Origin: Pogonophryne albipinna
Taxonomy: Eukaryota; Chordata; Actinopteri; Perciformes; Artedidraconidae
NCBI GenBank assembly: GCA_028583405.1
Contig: JAPTMU010000030.1
Location: forward strand, 530,001-594,000
Direction of reading: 5' to 3'
DNA length: 64,000 bases
In this document: positions 26,290 through 48,920 of the stretch, piece by piece
Numbering within the stretch: the first letter of the stretch is position 1
How the letters are laid out: the number at the start of each line of letters is the position of its first letter
Program-made: the position numbers and the translations under genes
The notes under the pieces: generated by a model
The model's input: the letters and a program-made list of their open reading frames with translations, nothing else
The model's database searches: none
What the model was told of the DNA's origin: nothing

Positions 26290-26415
26290 AGGAGCCCAAT
26301 TATGGCATCCCTCTGGGACCTCTGACTTTAGCCCTTGCAGACCATTTACATGCACTAAAACCTATATAACACACTATGGGAAAGGGATAACCCCAAAATG
26401 CAGAATAGGGCCTCT
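26290..26415 (-). mobile_element. Short TTAA-type MITE between the two genes
   Basis: Bounded by TTAA at 26286-26289 and 26416-26419, with inverted ends AGGAGCCCAATTATGG and CAGAATAGGGCCTCT. The interior GACCATTTACATGCACTAAA is shared with the copies at 16.1 and 50.8 kb. At 126 bp it is a deleted copy of the family that seeds the 57-bp arrays, and it preserves the terminus without the satellite. Confidence 0.82.
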
Positions 26416-26434
26416 TTAAGTCACCCTCTCAACC

Positions 26435-26555
<121 letters not shown>

Positions 26556-26705
26556 GATTACAGGGCAATGATAAATGTAATCAAACAGATAACCTGCTAT
26601 CAAATTGGAAAGTACATGCAGCAATCCAAAGTCCACTATATTAGATTAAGGTGACAAATATTGTGCTTCACAGTTTGAGTTGTCGTCTCTGAGCGGAGGT
26701 TCAAG

Positions 26706-36883
<10,178 letters not shown>

Positions 36884-36904
36884 ATGCATGTGGTGAAATT
36901 AAAT

Positions 36905-36910
36905 AATAAA
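36905..36910 (+). promoter_or_regulatory. Candidate polyadenylation signal of gene 2
   Basis: AATAAA 22 nt after the stop codon. It overlaps the left terminus of the following MITE (TAAAGAGGCTCTATTATG begins at 36907). Confidence 0.6.
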
Positions 36911-39151
36911 GAGGCTCTATTATGTTGTTTGTGGGTTATTCCGTTCCTGTAGTGTCGTTTTAAACGGTTTTTTGCATGTAAATTGTCTGCAAAAGGCTAA
37001 AATCCCAAAGTTCCGGAGCACGGTGACATGATCACAATTCGAACACTTGCGCTCCTATTGGCTAGCGCTCCAACACATTGTGAGTGATAGGCTAAGGGGC
37101 GGGACATCTCTAAGCTGTTGACAAATCACAACAGAGCTAACCAATCAGAGCAGACTGGGCTCTGGTTTCAGACAGAGGGTGAAAAGAGGAGCTTTTTGAA
37201 CATTAAAGCATGGAGACATGTCACAGTAGAGACACTATATACACCTGAACATCAGCAGGAGAGGACTCTTTAAAGGAGAGACACTACATACTGATATACA
37301 CCTGAACATCAGCAGGAGAGGACTCTTTAAAGGAGAGACACTACATACTGATATACACCTGAACATCAGCAGGAGAGGACTCTTTAAAGTAGAGACACTA
37401 CATACTGATATACACCTGAACATCAGCAGGAGAGGACTCTTTAAAGTAGAGACACTACATACTGATATACACCTGAACATCAGCAGGAGAGGACTCTTTA
37501 AAGTAGAGACACTACATACTGATATACACCTGAACAGAAGCAGGAGAGGACTCTTTAAAGTAGAGACACTACACACTGAGATACACCTGAACATCAGCAG
37601 GAGAGGACTCTTTAAAGTAGAGACACTACATACTGATATACACCTGATCATCAGCAGGAGAGGACTCTTTAAAGTAGAGACACTACATACTGATATACAC
37701 CTGAACATCAGCAGGAGAGGACTCTTTAAAGTAGAGACACTACATACTGATATACACCTGAACAGAAGCAGGAGAGGACTCTTTAAAGTAGAGACACTAC
37801 ACACTGAGATACACCTGAACATCAGCAGGAGAGGACTCTTTAAAGTAGAGACACTACATACTGATATACACCTGAACATCAGCAGGAGAGGACTCTTTAA
37901 AGTAGAGACACTACATACTGATATACACCTGAACATCAGCAGGAGAGGACTCTTTAAAGTAGAGACACTACATACTGATATACACCTGAACATCAGCAGG
38001 AGAGGACTCTTTAAAGTAGAGACACTACATACTGATATACACCTGAACAGAAGCAGGAGAGGACTCTTTAAAGTAGAGACACTACACACTGAGATACACC
38101 TGAACATCAGCAGGAGAGGACTCTTTAAAGTAGAGACACTACATACTGATATACACCTGAACATCAGCAGGAGAGGACTCTTTAAAGTAGAGACACTACA
38201 CACTGATATACACCTGAACATCAGCAGGAGAGGACTCTTTAAAGTAGAGACACTACATACTGATATACACCTGAACATCAGCAGGAGAGGACTCTTTAAA
38301 GGAGAGACACTACATACTGATATACACCTGAACATCAGCAGGAGAGGACTCTTTAAAGGAGAGACACTACATACTGATATACACCTGAACATCAGCAGGA
38401 GAGGACTCTTTAAAGTAGAGACACTACATACTGATATACACCTGAACATCAGCAGGAGAGGACTCTTTAAAGGAGAGACACTACATACTGATATACACCT
38501 GAAGATCAGCAGGAGAGGACTCTTTAAAGTAGAGACACTACATACTGATATACACCTGAACATCAGCAGGAGAGGACTCTTTAAAGGAGAGACACTACAT
38601 ACTGATATACACCTGAACATCAGCAGGAGAGGACTCTTTAAAGTAGAGACACTACATACTGATATACACCTGAACATCATCAGGAGAGGACTCTTTAAAG
38701 TAGAGACACTACATACTGATATACACCTGGACATCAGCAGGAGAGGACTCTTTAAAGTAGAGACACTACATACTGATATACACCTGAACATCAGCAGGAG
38801 AGGACTCTTTAAAGTAGAGACACTACATACTGATATACACCTGAACATCAGCAGGAGAGGACTCTTTAAAGTAGAGACACTACATACTGATATACACCTG
38901 AACATCACCAGGAGAGGACTCTTTAAAGTAGAGACACTACATACTGATATACACCTGAACATCAGCAGGAGAGGACTCTTTAAAGTAGAGACATTACATA
39001 CTGATATACACCTGAACATCACCAGGAGAGGACTCTTTAAAGTAGAGACACTACATACTGATATACACCTGAACATCACCAGGAGAGGACTCTTTAAAGT
39101 AGAGACACTACATACTGATATACACCTGAACAGAAGCAGAATACGGCCCCT
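36907..39151 (+). mobile_element. TTAA-type MITE expanded by the 57-bp satellite
   Basis: Left end TAAAGAGGCTCTATTATG; right end GCAGAATACGGCCCCTTTAA (39136-39155), which is its inverse. The unique left body (36907-37225) contains TTTTTTGCATGTAAATTGTC, GCTCCTATTGGCTAGCGC and GGGGCGGGACATCTCTAAGC. The interior right half is array D. This is the best preserved copy of the family and shows the satellite sitting immediately inside the right terminus. Confidence 0.8.
37226..39138 (+). repeat. 57-bp minisatellite array D, about 33 units
   Basis: Same unit as elsewhere, with private variants: GAACAGAAGCAG, CACACTGAGATAC and AAAGGAGAGAC recur several units apart. It ends in the MITE terminus. A 614-codon minus-strand frame here is a by-product of the 57-bp period. 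Confidence 0.97.
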
Positions 39152-39155
39152 TTAA

Positions 39156-40139
39156 CAGTGTGCACTTTACATAAATCACCAAAAGGGGACAGCACAGACT
39201 CACTCAGCTCTGGGACTGTGGTGAGATTACCACCGCTCTGTTTAACCAGAAGATGGCATAGTGGTTACAATAGAATGAGCATATCATTATAAATGTCCTT
39301 TCTTAATCCAAAGCAAACAAAAGGAATATCATCCAGTGTTTTAATTTGTTTGCAGATGCACAATTTCCCTTCTTACAATCTGGAGCGTGGAAATAAAACC
39401 AGATGATTTCCCACATTTGGTTATATCCCCTCTCCCTCTGTGACGTTGTGTAGCAGAGATAATCACACCGGCTCAAGTTTTCATAAGTGCCCTTCTTTCT
39501 TGTTGCGGCTTAAAGAACTGAATATCAAACATGCCCGACAGCGGCGAGCACGACCTTTGATGAGGATGGGCGAGCTGAAGAGAGCTAGATGAAAGCAGCG
39601 GTGGATAAAAAAGAGACAATGAATGAATGATGGACTCGCTGACCACAGTCTGCTTCCCCCATGTTCACATTTAGATACAGCCCTTTTTGATTGACAATCA
39701 TAGAGGAACTAACCACAGAGAAGGCATTGCACTGCAGTTGGTGAGGTTCGTGAAGTAATACAAGCAGTCAGATTATCTTTCCTATTGGCTGTCAATTCAT
39801 CCGCACTTTTAGGTGTGTTTGTTATAAACAGGCACACAAATAAATTAGCACACTTGCTTGTGGATGTCGAGTCCTTGTAGGAAATATTTTAGGGTCAAGT
39901 AAGAAACTAGGCTGCACTCTCAAAGTCCTCGTGTTCTTATTTTATTTTAAAAGTACAAGACATACTGGGTTATTTCCCAGCAGGCACCATTGTTAATGCA
40001 CCTTGTTGACATGCCCCTCATACAGTAACCTCTGAGTGTGTGTTTTCTATTTCCAAACTACATATCGGCCTAAAACATTTCCATTAGGAGAAACAGCTTC
40101 AGAAACGATGCAGATATAAAAACACAAAGGTTCCACATG
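39156..40139. other. Non-coding stretch
   Basis: No gene, repeat array or clear element was seen. Confidence 0.5.
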
Positions 40140-40250
40140 AAGAAACATCTTCAGCAACTGGACAACACATGCAGCATTTAGAGAACATTCAGCAACTTGA
40201 CAACACATGCAGCATTTAGAGAACATTCAGCAACTTGAGGAAACATGCGC
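40140..40250. repeat. Short 38-bp tandem repeat
   Basis: About 2.5 copies of a unit containing GACAACACATGCAGCATTTA and GAGAACATTCAGCAACTT. Confidence 0.8.
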
Positions 40251-40303
40251 AGCGTTTACTAAAAGCTGCAGAAACCAAATGCTGAAGAAGCTCAAAACAC
40301 AAC

Positions 40304-40941
40304 GGAGACCAGGGGACACTAAAGAGTGACGCACACAGCTGGGAGACCAGGGGACACTAAAGAGTGACGCACACAGCTGGAGACCAGGGGACACTAAAGA
40401 GTGACGCACACAGCTGGGAGACCAGGGGACACTAAAGAGTGACGCACACAGCTGGGAGACCAGGGGACACTAAAGAGTGACGCACACAGCTGGAGACCAG
40501 GGGACACTAAAGAGTGACGCACACAGCTGGGAGACCAGGGGACACTAAAGAGTGATGCACACAGCTGGGAGACCAGGGGACACTAAAGAGTGACGCACAC
40601 AGCTGGGAGACCAGGCGACACTAAAGAGTGACGCACACCGCTGGGAGACCAGGGGACACTAAAGAGTGACGCACACAGCTGGGAGACAAGGGGACACTAA
40701 AGAGTGACGCACACAGCTGGAGACCAGGGGACACTAAAGAGTGACGCACACAGCTGGGAGACCAGGGGACACTAAAGAGTGACGCACACAGCTGGGAGAC
40801 CAGGGGACACTAAAGAGTGACGCACACAGCTGGGAGGCCAGGGGACACTAAAGAGTGACGCACACAGCTGGGAGACCAGGGGACACTAAAGAGTGACGCA
40901 CACAGCTGGGAGGCCAGGGGACACTAAAGAGTGACGCACAC
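40304..40941. repeat. 38/37-bp minisatellite, about 17 units
   Basis: The unit reads GGGAGACCAGGGGACACTAA, then AGAGTGACGCACACAGCT. Some units lack one G and are 37 bp. Few substitutions, so it is young or homogenised. Confidence 0.97.
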
Positions 40942-40944
40942 AAG

Positions 40945-41744
40945 TCACTCTAAATTCCGTAAGGAAATGTGTATTTGAAGAACTGTCCTGTAAGTAAAGT
41001 TTTGAATCACATCGATCGTCAGATGTTTAGCTCTGAACATGTGGCACTTTTTAAAGTCTCCATCTTTTTAAAGGTAATCTACAGACCACTAGAGAACCGT
41101 GCTCTCTCTATAATTAATACTTCCTTAATTACAACGGTAAATGAAAGTCTGTATCTTTTGATTAACATCAACACGCTCCTTGTTGGTTTGCCTGACTCCT
41201 GGAAGACTGACGGAAAGCATCAGCACTAATTAGCTCTTGTTTTGTTTTTTTAAACCAATTTAAAGTCGTAATTATTCCTACAGATGTCTCTCTTTGCTGT
41301 CCCCGCATCTGGACTGAGAGGGTTTTTTCTTAAATATGGAGCAATAGGAGTTAGGGATTCCCAGCTAATTAGTGTAATTACCAAGGGGTTAATTAATTCA
41401 AAGCATTAACATACTGTATGTTATAATTGTCGTAGCAAGCTGAAATCACTCAGTGGTGTTATTAAGAATTGTATTTTCTTCCAGCTAAGGCTACTAACCT
41501 TGTCACATTTATTTAAAACTCGTTAATGACGTATTTGTGTAACGTTTACTGTACCTACTGTAAAAAAAGTTGTCATATGCGTGCAACCTAACTTTAAAAA
41601 CGTTGACGAGTCATAAAGCAAGATTTTTTATGATTTTTTATGATTTCTTTGTTAATATTTCACCACAGATTAAATTGCTTTTGTTTGCTTACACTAAAGT
41701 GGAACATCTAACCGCTGTGTGATTTTGGTGAGATTACGACCATC
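40945..41744. other. AT-rich non-coding stretch with TAATTA clusters
   Basis: Many TAATTA/TTAATTA homeodomain-type sites, at about 41112-41135 and 41366-41400. No gene. Could be a regulatory element; not testable here. Confidence 0.35.
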
Positions 41745-41867
41745 CTGGCAAAAAGTTACAGATTGGTTAGCTGGCCGATGATTGGTCAACCGCTTAGTGA
41801 TGTCCCGCCCCCTTTAGCCTATCATGTACAATCTATTAGAGCGCGAGTGTTTCGTAGTGATGTCACT

Positions 41868-42254
41868 GGGTGTTTCTCAATGTCGAGGAAGGCTGCTCCA
41901 GAGCCACTATTTCAAGCATACTACGTCATCGAGTGCCGCCGAAGGACTGTTCCAATGTCCAGCATACTTGGAATTCTACCGAGCCCGGCGTACTTCGTCG
42001 CGAGACATTTCGAGGCTGCACATGGGTAGACTTCGCGTCCTTAAAATCCCCACAATGCTTTGCGCACGGACCAATTTCCCCAAATCTGTGGCGGAAAATG
42101 TAAGGCGGGGCCTCTACGCACACCTGCACACTTGCTCGCCTGTTCCACTCTTCGTTTTCCCGAATGCCAGGAAGGATTCTTGCCTCGCTTCTGAAGCAAG
42201 TGACTCGGAAGACATGTGCTACCAAGCAAGCGTACTCGACATTGAGAAACACCC
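41868..42254. mobile_element. MITE with GGGTGTTTCTC termini, 3-bp duplication
   Basis: Perfect inverted ends GGGTGTTTCTCAATGTCGAG (left) and its complement (42235-42254), flanked by ACT on both sides. A 3-bp duplication fits a PIF/Harbinger-type mobiliser, although ACT is not the usual TWA target. Non-coding, 387 bp. Confidence 0.85.
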
Positions 42255-42259
42255 ACTAT

Positions 42260-42630
42260 AGGCGCATTCACACCGCAGTACTTTTCCCACAAAGGTTCAT
42301 GAGAACTTAGTTCATGAGAACTCTTTAGTCTCTCTGCGTTTCTGCGCTGGGCTAATGCTAATGCTAATAATGCTAATGCGAGGATACTAAAATGGCGGCT
42401 TCACAAAACTTTTTGGAAGTTTTACGGGGCGTGGTTTGCAATCCGCCCAGCCAATCAGACATAGGAACCTTTTTCTCCGACGAAAGTCCCTGCTCTCTAG
42501 CAGGGACGGAAAAGGGGTTGAAAAGGTTCTCATGAACTCATTTTAGTTCCGGCTCTTTTTGGTGTGAACGCGACATTTCGGAACTATATCGGAACTAAAG
42601 TGGGAAAAGTACTGCGGTGTGAACGCGCCT
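42260..42630. mobile_element. MITE with AGGCGCRTTCACACC termini, 3-bp duplication
   Basis: About 30-bp inverted ends: AGGCGCATTCACACCGCAGT on the left and its near-complement ending GTGAACGCGCCT on the right. Flanked by TAT on both sides (42257-42259, 42631-42633). Contains GCTAATGCTAATGCTAATAA and TTCATGAGAACT repeats. Non-coding, 371 bp. Confidence 0.85.
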
Positions 42631-42709
42631 TATGTTCTGTAAGGAGTCCAATGGAGATGTTAAAGGAAAGGGAAAACCCCCCAAAAGCACAATAGGGCCT
42701 CTTTAAACC

Positions 42710-45398
42710 TTGATTAGGTTTTATGCTGCTTTATTAAAAAACACCTCGCATAAAACAAAGATGGTTCCTTCCACTTTTCATTATTTCTGGTGGCAGTTAA
42801 GATTTCTAACACATTTAGTTTTTATCCTTTTTAATAAGAAGTCAAACTTGTTGTCATGTTATTCAATCCTCCAGACTGCGACTCTATCTGAAAATGAATC
42901 AGTCAGGCAATAAAATAATCCTTTATTCCAAATTCCAAATATTTCTTCATTGAGTTTGAATGAAACAGTTGTGCAGATGATGATGGATTGTGCGTCAGCG
43001 AGACTTCAAACATACCCAGATGTCACTGCAATCCGCTGAATTTAAATCAGAGCGTTAAAAACGGGGTCACGAGGTCACGTCATTAAACCTCTCCTCGTAT
43101 TGATTACTTCCCTCAACTCTCTGTTTGTTGATTCCGAAAGGCTCTCGACCACTCGTACAAAATGTCAGACGTAATTGATGCTCATCTGTGTCGCCGAGCA
43201 TGCTTCCAGGACGACTCGGCTTCTTTTTCCTCACTCTCTTCCCTCTGCATAATTATATGAATTCAATTAAATGGGGAGTGTACATTTGCATATCTAGGTT
43301 ATTTCTCTTATGGAGAGAAAAGGGTCTTTGGAGAGTATAGAAACAATTACAAGCCCGGCAGACAGTAAAACCCCCCCGGTTTCTTTTTGTGCTTTAAGGG
43401 CGGATTCAGCCTCTGGAGGAAAAATGTGCCAACACCACCGTCACATCCAGGAAGCGATTTAATGGACTCTGATATCTTTAAATGACTTTGAGCAGTTGTA
43501 TTTATTATAATGGGACTATTTGTTTTGCCAGGAAAGAAGTAGTTAACATGTGATTGGACATGTTTGATCTGATACTAGTTGGTGAATCCGTCTGGGAGGA
43601 ATCTCATTTTCTGTTTTTGGCGGATTCATTTTTCACTGCTGTACTGAAATAACACATGGTATAAAAACAGGCTATTTGAATCACCTAAGATGATGCATTA
43701 TGTTGTTTTACGGGGAGAATACTACAAAACGATAAGACTCCCCTGGAAGTTGCTTACAGCTGGAAGTTCAGAAAGTAATCCTTATTAAATGTACCACAAA
43801 AACATGTATTATATAACCCACAGAAGACCAATGCTGCTGCTGTGCACACTCCCAATGCATCCCTGTCTTTTTTTAATGCAGTATTTTTCTAAAGTGAGGA
43901 CGGTAGGCGCTTCTTGCTGCAACGTACAATTATTTATTTTTCAATTTGTTCCAGAAAATGGTACAAGGTGCATGTAATCATTCCCACAGGTGACATCTTC
44001 AAACGTCCTGCAAATTGTTCAAACCCCCCCAGATGTTTAATTTAATATAAGAAAAGAAAACCAGGAACACACGGAGCTTGAATAGAGCATAATGGGCGGC
44101 TAGGTCAACTTAAACTCTTACAACAGATTGCTTTATGATGGTAAAGAAGTCAAAATCAAACCCCTGAGCTCCACTCTCATGCCTACAGCAGCTCTGTGAC
44201 TGTATTTGAATGCACTTTTCCATCTAAATCAGTGTTTACGAAAGCATAATGACTTACTCGCATATGTACACATAACTAAATCACAGCGACCTGATTGGTA
44301 GTTAGTCTGTGTGTGCACTAACCCGCGCTGTGTTGGCGTCGACCCTGAAAGCGAATCAGCTCTGCAGTTATGAAACCCGGAGATAATAACGTTCTGCAGA
44401 GTTCCCGCTGAATGAGGCACTAAAATAAATTGCCAATGTGATCAAGGTTACAGACGTCCACTCACAACAGAAGGCACTTAGTGCAATCTAATGTGTTTCT
44501 GTAATAAACAGCCTGGGAAGAGGTTGTGTAATCAGGGATACAGAAAATATAACTCTTCCCTTACAGATACACAAAACAAAGAGGTAGATCAGAATCTAAA
44601 AATGTTGGATTACTAGCAGGATTACAATGTCAATAAAAAACAGGAATTCATTTGTGTGAAAAACATGTATTTTCTCTTGAAATGACATGCATTGCATTTG
44701 TTATTCAGGTAATTCAACAGCAACCAATCTTACTATATATTTCATATTTACTTGAACAGCGTTATAGATGGATAGATAGATCAAAAACAAGCATCAAAAA
44801 CAAGGCAATACATAAGAGAAACGAAGACACAAACAGTTATGCACTTTTCCATGTCCTTGTTCGTCCAATATAACAGTTCTTGTATTGATTGATTCAGCAG
44901 GAAAAGCCTATGTTTTATTTATTGAACATTTCTGTAAGTAAAATGCATTTTAATTTAGGAGGAAATATGAATACAGCTGGAGGGTTTTGGAGTCTATCTA
45001 CGTGCTGAAAAATAACGAGCCACGTTCTGTTGTTTTCTAAACAAAGTGCTGCAAGCTTTGTGTGTTTCATTTCTACATATGTCAGATCAAATGAGGACAA
45101 ATCAAGGACTGTGATGATGAAACTGTGCCAGGTTAGACGGAGAAAGAGGACAGACTCCTTCCTAAATTAGCCGTGGCTCTGCAGACGTCACTTAAATCCC
45201 ACAAAGCACAGAGCTCAGACGCAGAGAAGAGGACTTTGTTGGTGTCTGGCACAGAGATCAGTTTCAAGTTTCTGAATCATTGTACCCCAAAGGTCCAGGG
45301 GTCTCTGATTGCACTGAATTACAGACGCAAGGGCCCTTCATGCTGTTACACAAGAGCTCTCCACACACTGCCTGCTGTTTGTGGTGACGTGTCTGTGG

Positions 45399-45402
<4 letters not shown>
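42710..45402. other. Non-coding stretch, possible conserved elements
   Basis: No gene was recognised. Around 43235-43320 there are AATTATATGAATTCAATTAA and an octamer-like ATTTGCATAT in non-repetitive sequence, which may be regulatory. Confidence 0.35.
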
Positions 45403-46130
<728 letters not shown>

Positions 46131-47409
46131 TGTCCAGAAGACAGCAGACTGTGTCGATTCCCTGCAACCTTTCTGTTTTTTAAACTGAAGAGGAGGCGTC
46201 ACACAAAAGACACTCTGAACATATAGGTTCACCCGCTGGATTAAAAACAGAACAAATGAACCAAAGGAAGTGAGATTCAAGCAGTAGGTGAATAGATTCA
46301 CACTGAAGGTACTAATCCTGCGTATAATGCCCAATCAAATGAAACAGTAATCTGATTTGTACCTTTATTTGCATCCGTAGGTAGATTTAGTTTGCAGATA
46401 AAAAGACATCCTGACTAAAAACAAAACACAGAGACATCTCTAAGACATACCTCTAATAAAAGTACACCCTGCTCCGTCCAATCTCAACATATTTAAAAAG
46501 AAAAAGTACAAACACGGACATTCAAAATTCATAATTCCATAAATAGGCATGTGTGTGTGATTATCCCATTACTCCCCAACCCATAGACCTTCAATGCAGC
46601 AGGAGACAATATCAAACGAGTTATTGTTATTCTGAAACACACTTCTTTGTGCTAATGTTGTTTTAAATATTAAGTTTGACCTTGGCCGGTCCCTGGGAGC
46701 GGTAGATGAACGGCAACTCTCAGAGTTTCTCGACACATGACCTTGAGTGCTTTTTTCATAATTTTCCTTATTTTTTTAGGGCACTACCTCGGGCTATCCA
46801 CCAAAAAAAGATAAGTCAGGGGATCACTCGAGGCGAAAGATGTGAAATTAGACAATCTCCAGTCAAAAACACTCCGACTGTTCATTAACTAGTTCAATTA
46901 AAAAACTCTGGTTGAAGAATAATTAAATGAAAATGATCAAATTAGCCTTTGTTTCATGTGTAAGCTACTCTTTTCAATTATTCAAAGGGTGGTAATTATT
47001 TAAGGAATTTAGTGACAGGAGTCTGGTTAACATCCAATTATAGCAGCATTTTGTAACATTTAATAAAATGGCAATAACTCCACTGCACTAACATGTGGAA
47101 CAATGGTGGAGATGAGGTGCTTAAGACCAACAAGCATTTAACCACTTGAATTAAAAGCCGTATTCACAAAGATGATGAACTCATCCGGAACAAGTGCATA
47201 CTCCCAAGTGACGGGAAATTCATTATAGAATAAAGGACATGTGGGTTCATATTTTGACAGACCTCTATAATGACTTTAACTCGAATAAGACGGAATATAT
47301 CATCTGCAGTGTGTGTAAAAAGGACTGATATGCGTGTACTAGACATCCTTGGTTTGTCAAATATAAGAAATGAAAGGGAAAAGCTATTTAAAGACTCGGG
47401 TTGTTTACT
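46131..47409. other. Non-coding stretch
   Basis: AT-rich; no gene or intact element was recognised. Confidence 0.45.
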
Positions 47410-48920
47410 TTCGTAAGATAGTGACATCACTGTGTAACACTCACGCTCCTATTGGGACATCTCTAAGCGGTTAACCAATCAGGAGAGGACTCTTTAAAGT
47501 AGAGACACTACATACTGATATACACCTGAACATCAGCAGGAGAGGACTCTTTAAAGTAGAGACACTACATACTGATATACACCTGAACATCAGCAGGAGA
47601 GGACTCTTTAAAGTAGAGACACTACATACTGATATACACCTGAACATCAGCAGGAGAGGACTCTTTAAAGTAGAGACACTACATACTGATATACACCTGA
47701 ACATCAGCAGGAGAGGACTCTTTAAAGTAGAGACACTACATACTGATATACACCTGAACATCAGCAGGAGAGGACTCTTTAAAGTAGAGACACTACATAC
47801 TGATATACACCTGAACATCAGTGGGAGAGGATTCTTTAAAGTAGAGACACTACATACTGATATACACCTGAACATCAGCAGGAGAGGACTCTTTAAAGTA
47901 GAGACACTACATACTGATATACACCTGAACATCAGTGGGAGAGGACTCTTTAAAGTAGAGACACTACATACTGATATACACCTGAACATCAGCGGGAGAG
48001 GACTCTTTAAAGTAGAGACACTACATACTGATATACACCTGAACATCAGTGGGAGAGGACTCTTTAAAGTAGAGACACTACATACTGATATACACCTGAA
48101 CATCAGCAGGAGAGGACTCTTTAAAGTAGAGACACTACATACTGATATAAACCTGAACATCAGTGGGAGAGGACTCTTTAAAGTAGAGACACTACATACT
48201 GATATACACCTGAACATCAGCAGGAGAGGACTCTTTAAAGTAGAGACACTACATACTGATATACACCTGAACATCAGTGGGAGAGGACTCTTTAAAGTAG
48301 AGACACTACATACTGATATACACCTGAACATCAGCAGGAGAGGACTCTTTAAAGTAGAGACACTACATACTGATATACACCTGAACATCAGCAGGAGAGG
48401 ACTCTTTAAAGTAGAGAGACTACATACTGATATACACCTGAACATCAGCAGGAGAGGACTCTTTAAAGTAGAGACACTACATACTGATATACACCTGAAC
48501 ATCAGCAGGAGAGGACTCTTTAAAGTAGAGAGACTACATACTGATATACACCTGAACATCAGCAGGAGAGGACTCTTTAAAGTAGAGACACTACATACTG
48601 ATATACACCTGAACATCAGCAGGAGAGGACTCTTTAAAGTAGACACACTACATACTGATATACACCTGAACATCAGCAGGAGAGGACTCTTTAAAGTAGA
48701 GACACTACATACTGATATACACCTGAACATCAGCAGGAGAGGACTCTTTAAAGTAGAGACACTACATACTGATATACACCTGAACATCAGCAGGAGAGGA
48801 CTCTTTAAAGTAGACACACTACATACTGATATACACCTGAACATCAGCAGGAGAGGACTCTTTAAAGTAGAGACACTACATACTGATATACACCTGAACA
48901 TCAGCAGAATGTCCTTTTGA
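47410..48920 (+). mobile_element. TTAA-type MITE remnant around array E
   Basis: Left remnant: GTGACATCACTGTGTAACAC, then GCTCCTATTGGGACATCTCT and AAGCGGTTAACCAATCAG. Right remnant: GCAGAATGTCCTTTTGAAG, a decayed form of the family terminus. Between them is the 57-bp array. Confidence 0.65.
47481..48907 (+). repeat. 57-bp minisatellite array E, about 25 units
   Basis: Same unit, with a private AGTGGGAGAGG variant (for AGCAGGAGAGG) in every second or third unit between 47820 and 48290. A 497-codon minus-strand frame arises from the period and is not a gene. Confidence 0.97.

Larger units (their letters stand above)
41745..42702 (-). mobile_element. TTAA-type MITE interrupted by two other elements
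   Basis: Left part GATTGGTCAACCGCTTAGTG, then GATGTCCCGCCCCC; right part GGAGTCCAATGGAG, then AAAGCACAATAGGGCCTCTT ending at TTAA (42703-42706). With the two insertions removed, the host reads GTGATGTCACTATGTTCTG, paralleling the intact copy at 16.1 kb. The left terminus is not clear. Confidence 0.75.

Noticed and set aside
37235..39079. 614-codon minus-strand frame
   Set aside because: Same 57-bp satellite artefact; it lies within a miniature transposon.
41824..42261. 145-codon + strand frame
   Set aside because: It coincides with a MITE bounded by perfect inverted repeats and has no homology-like features.
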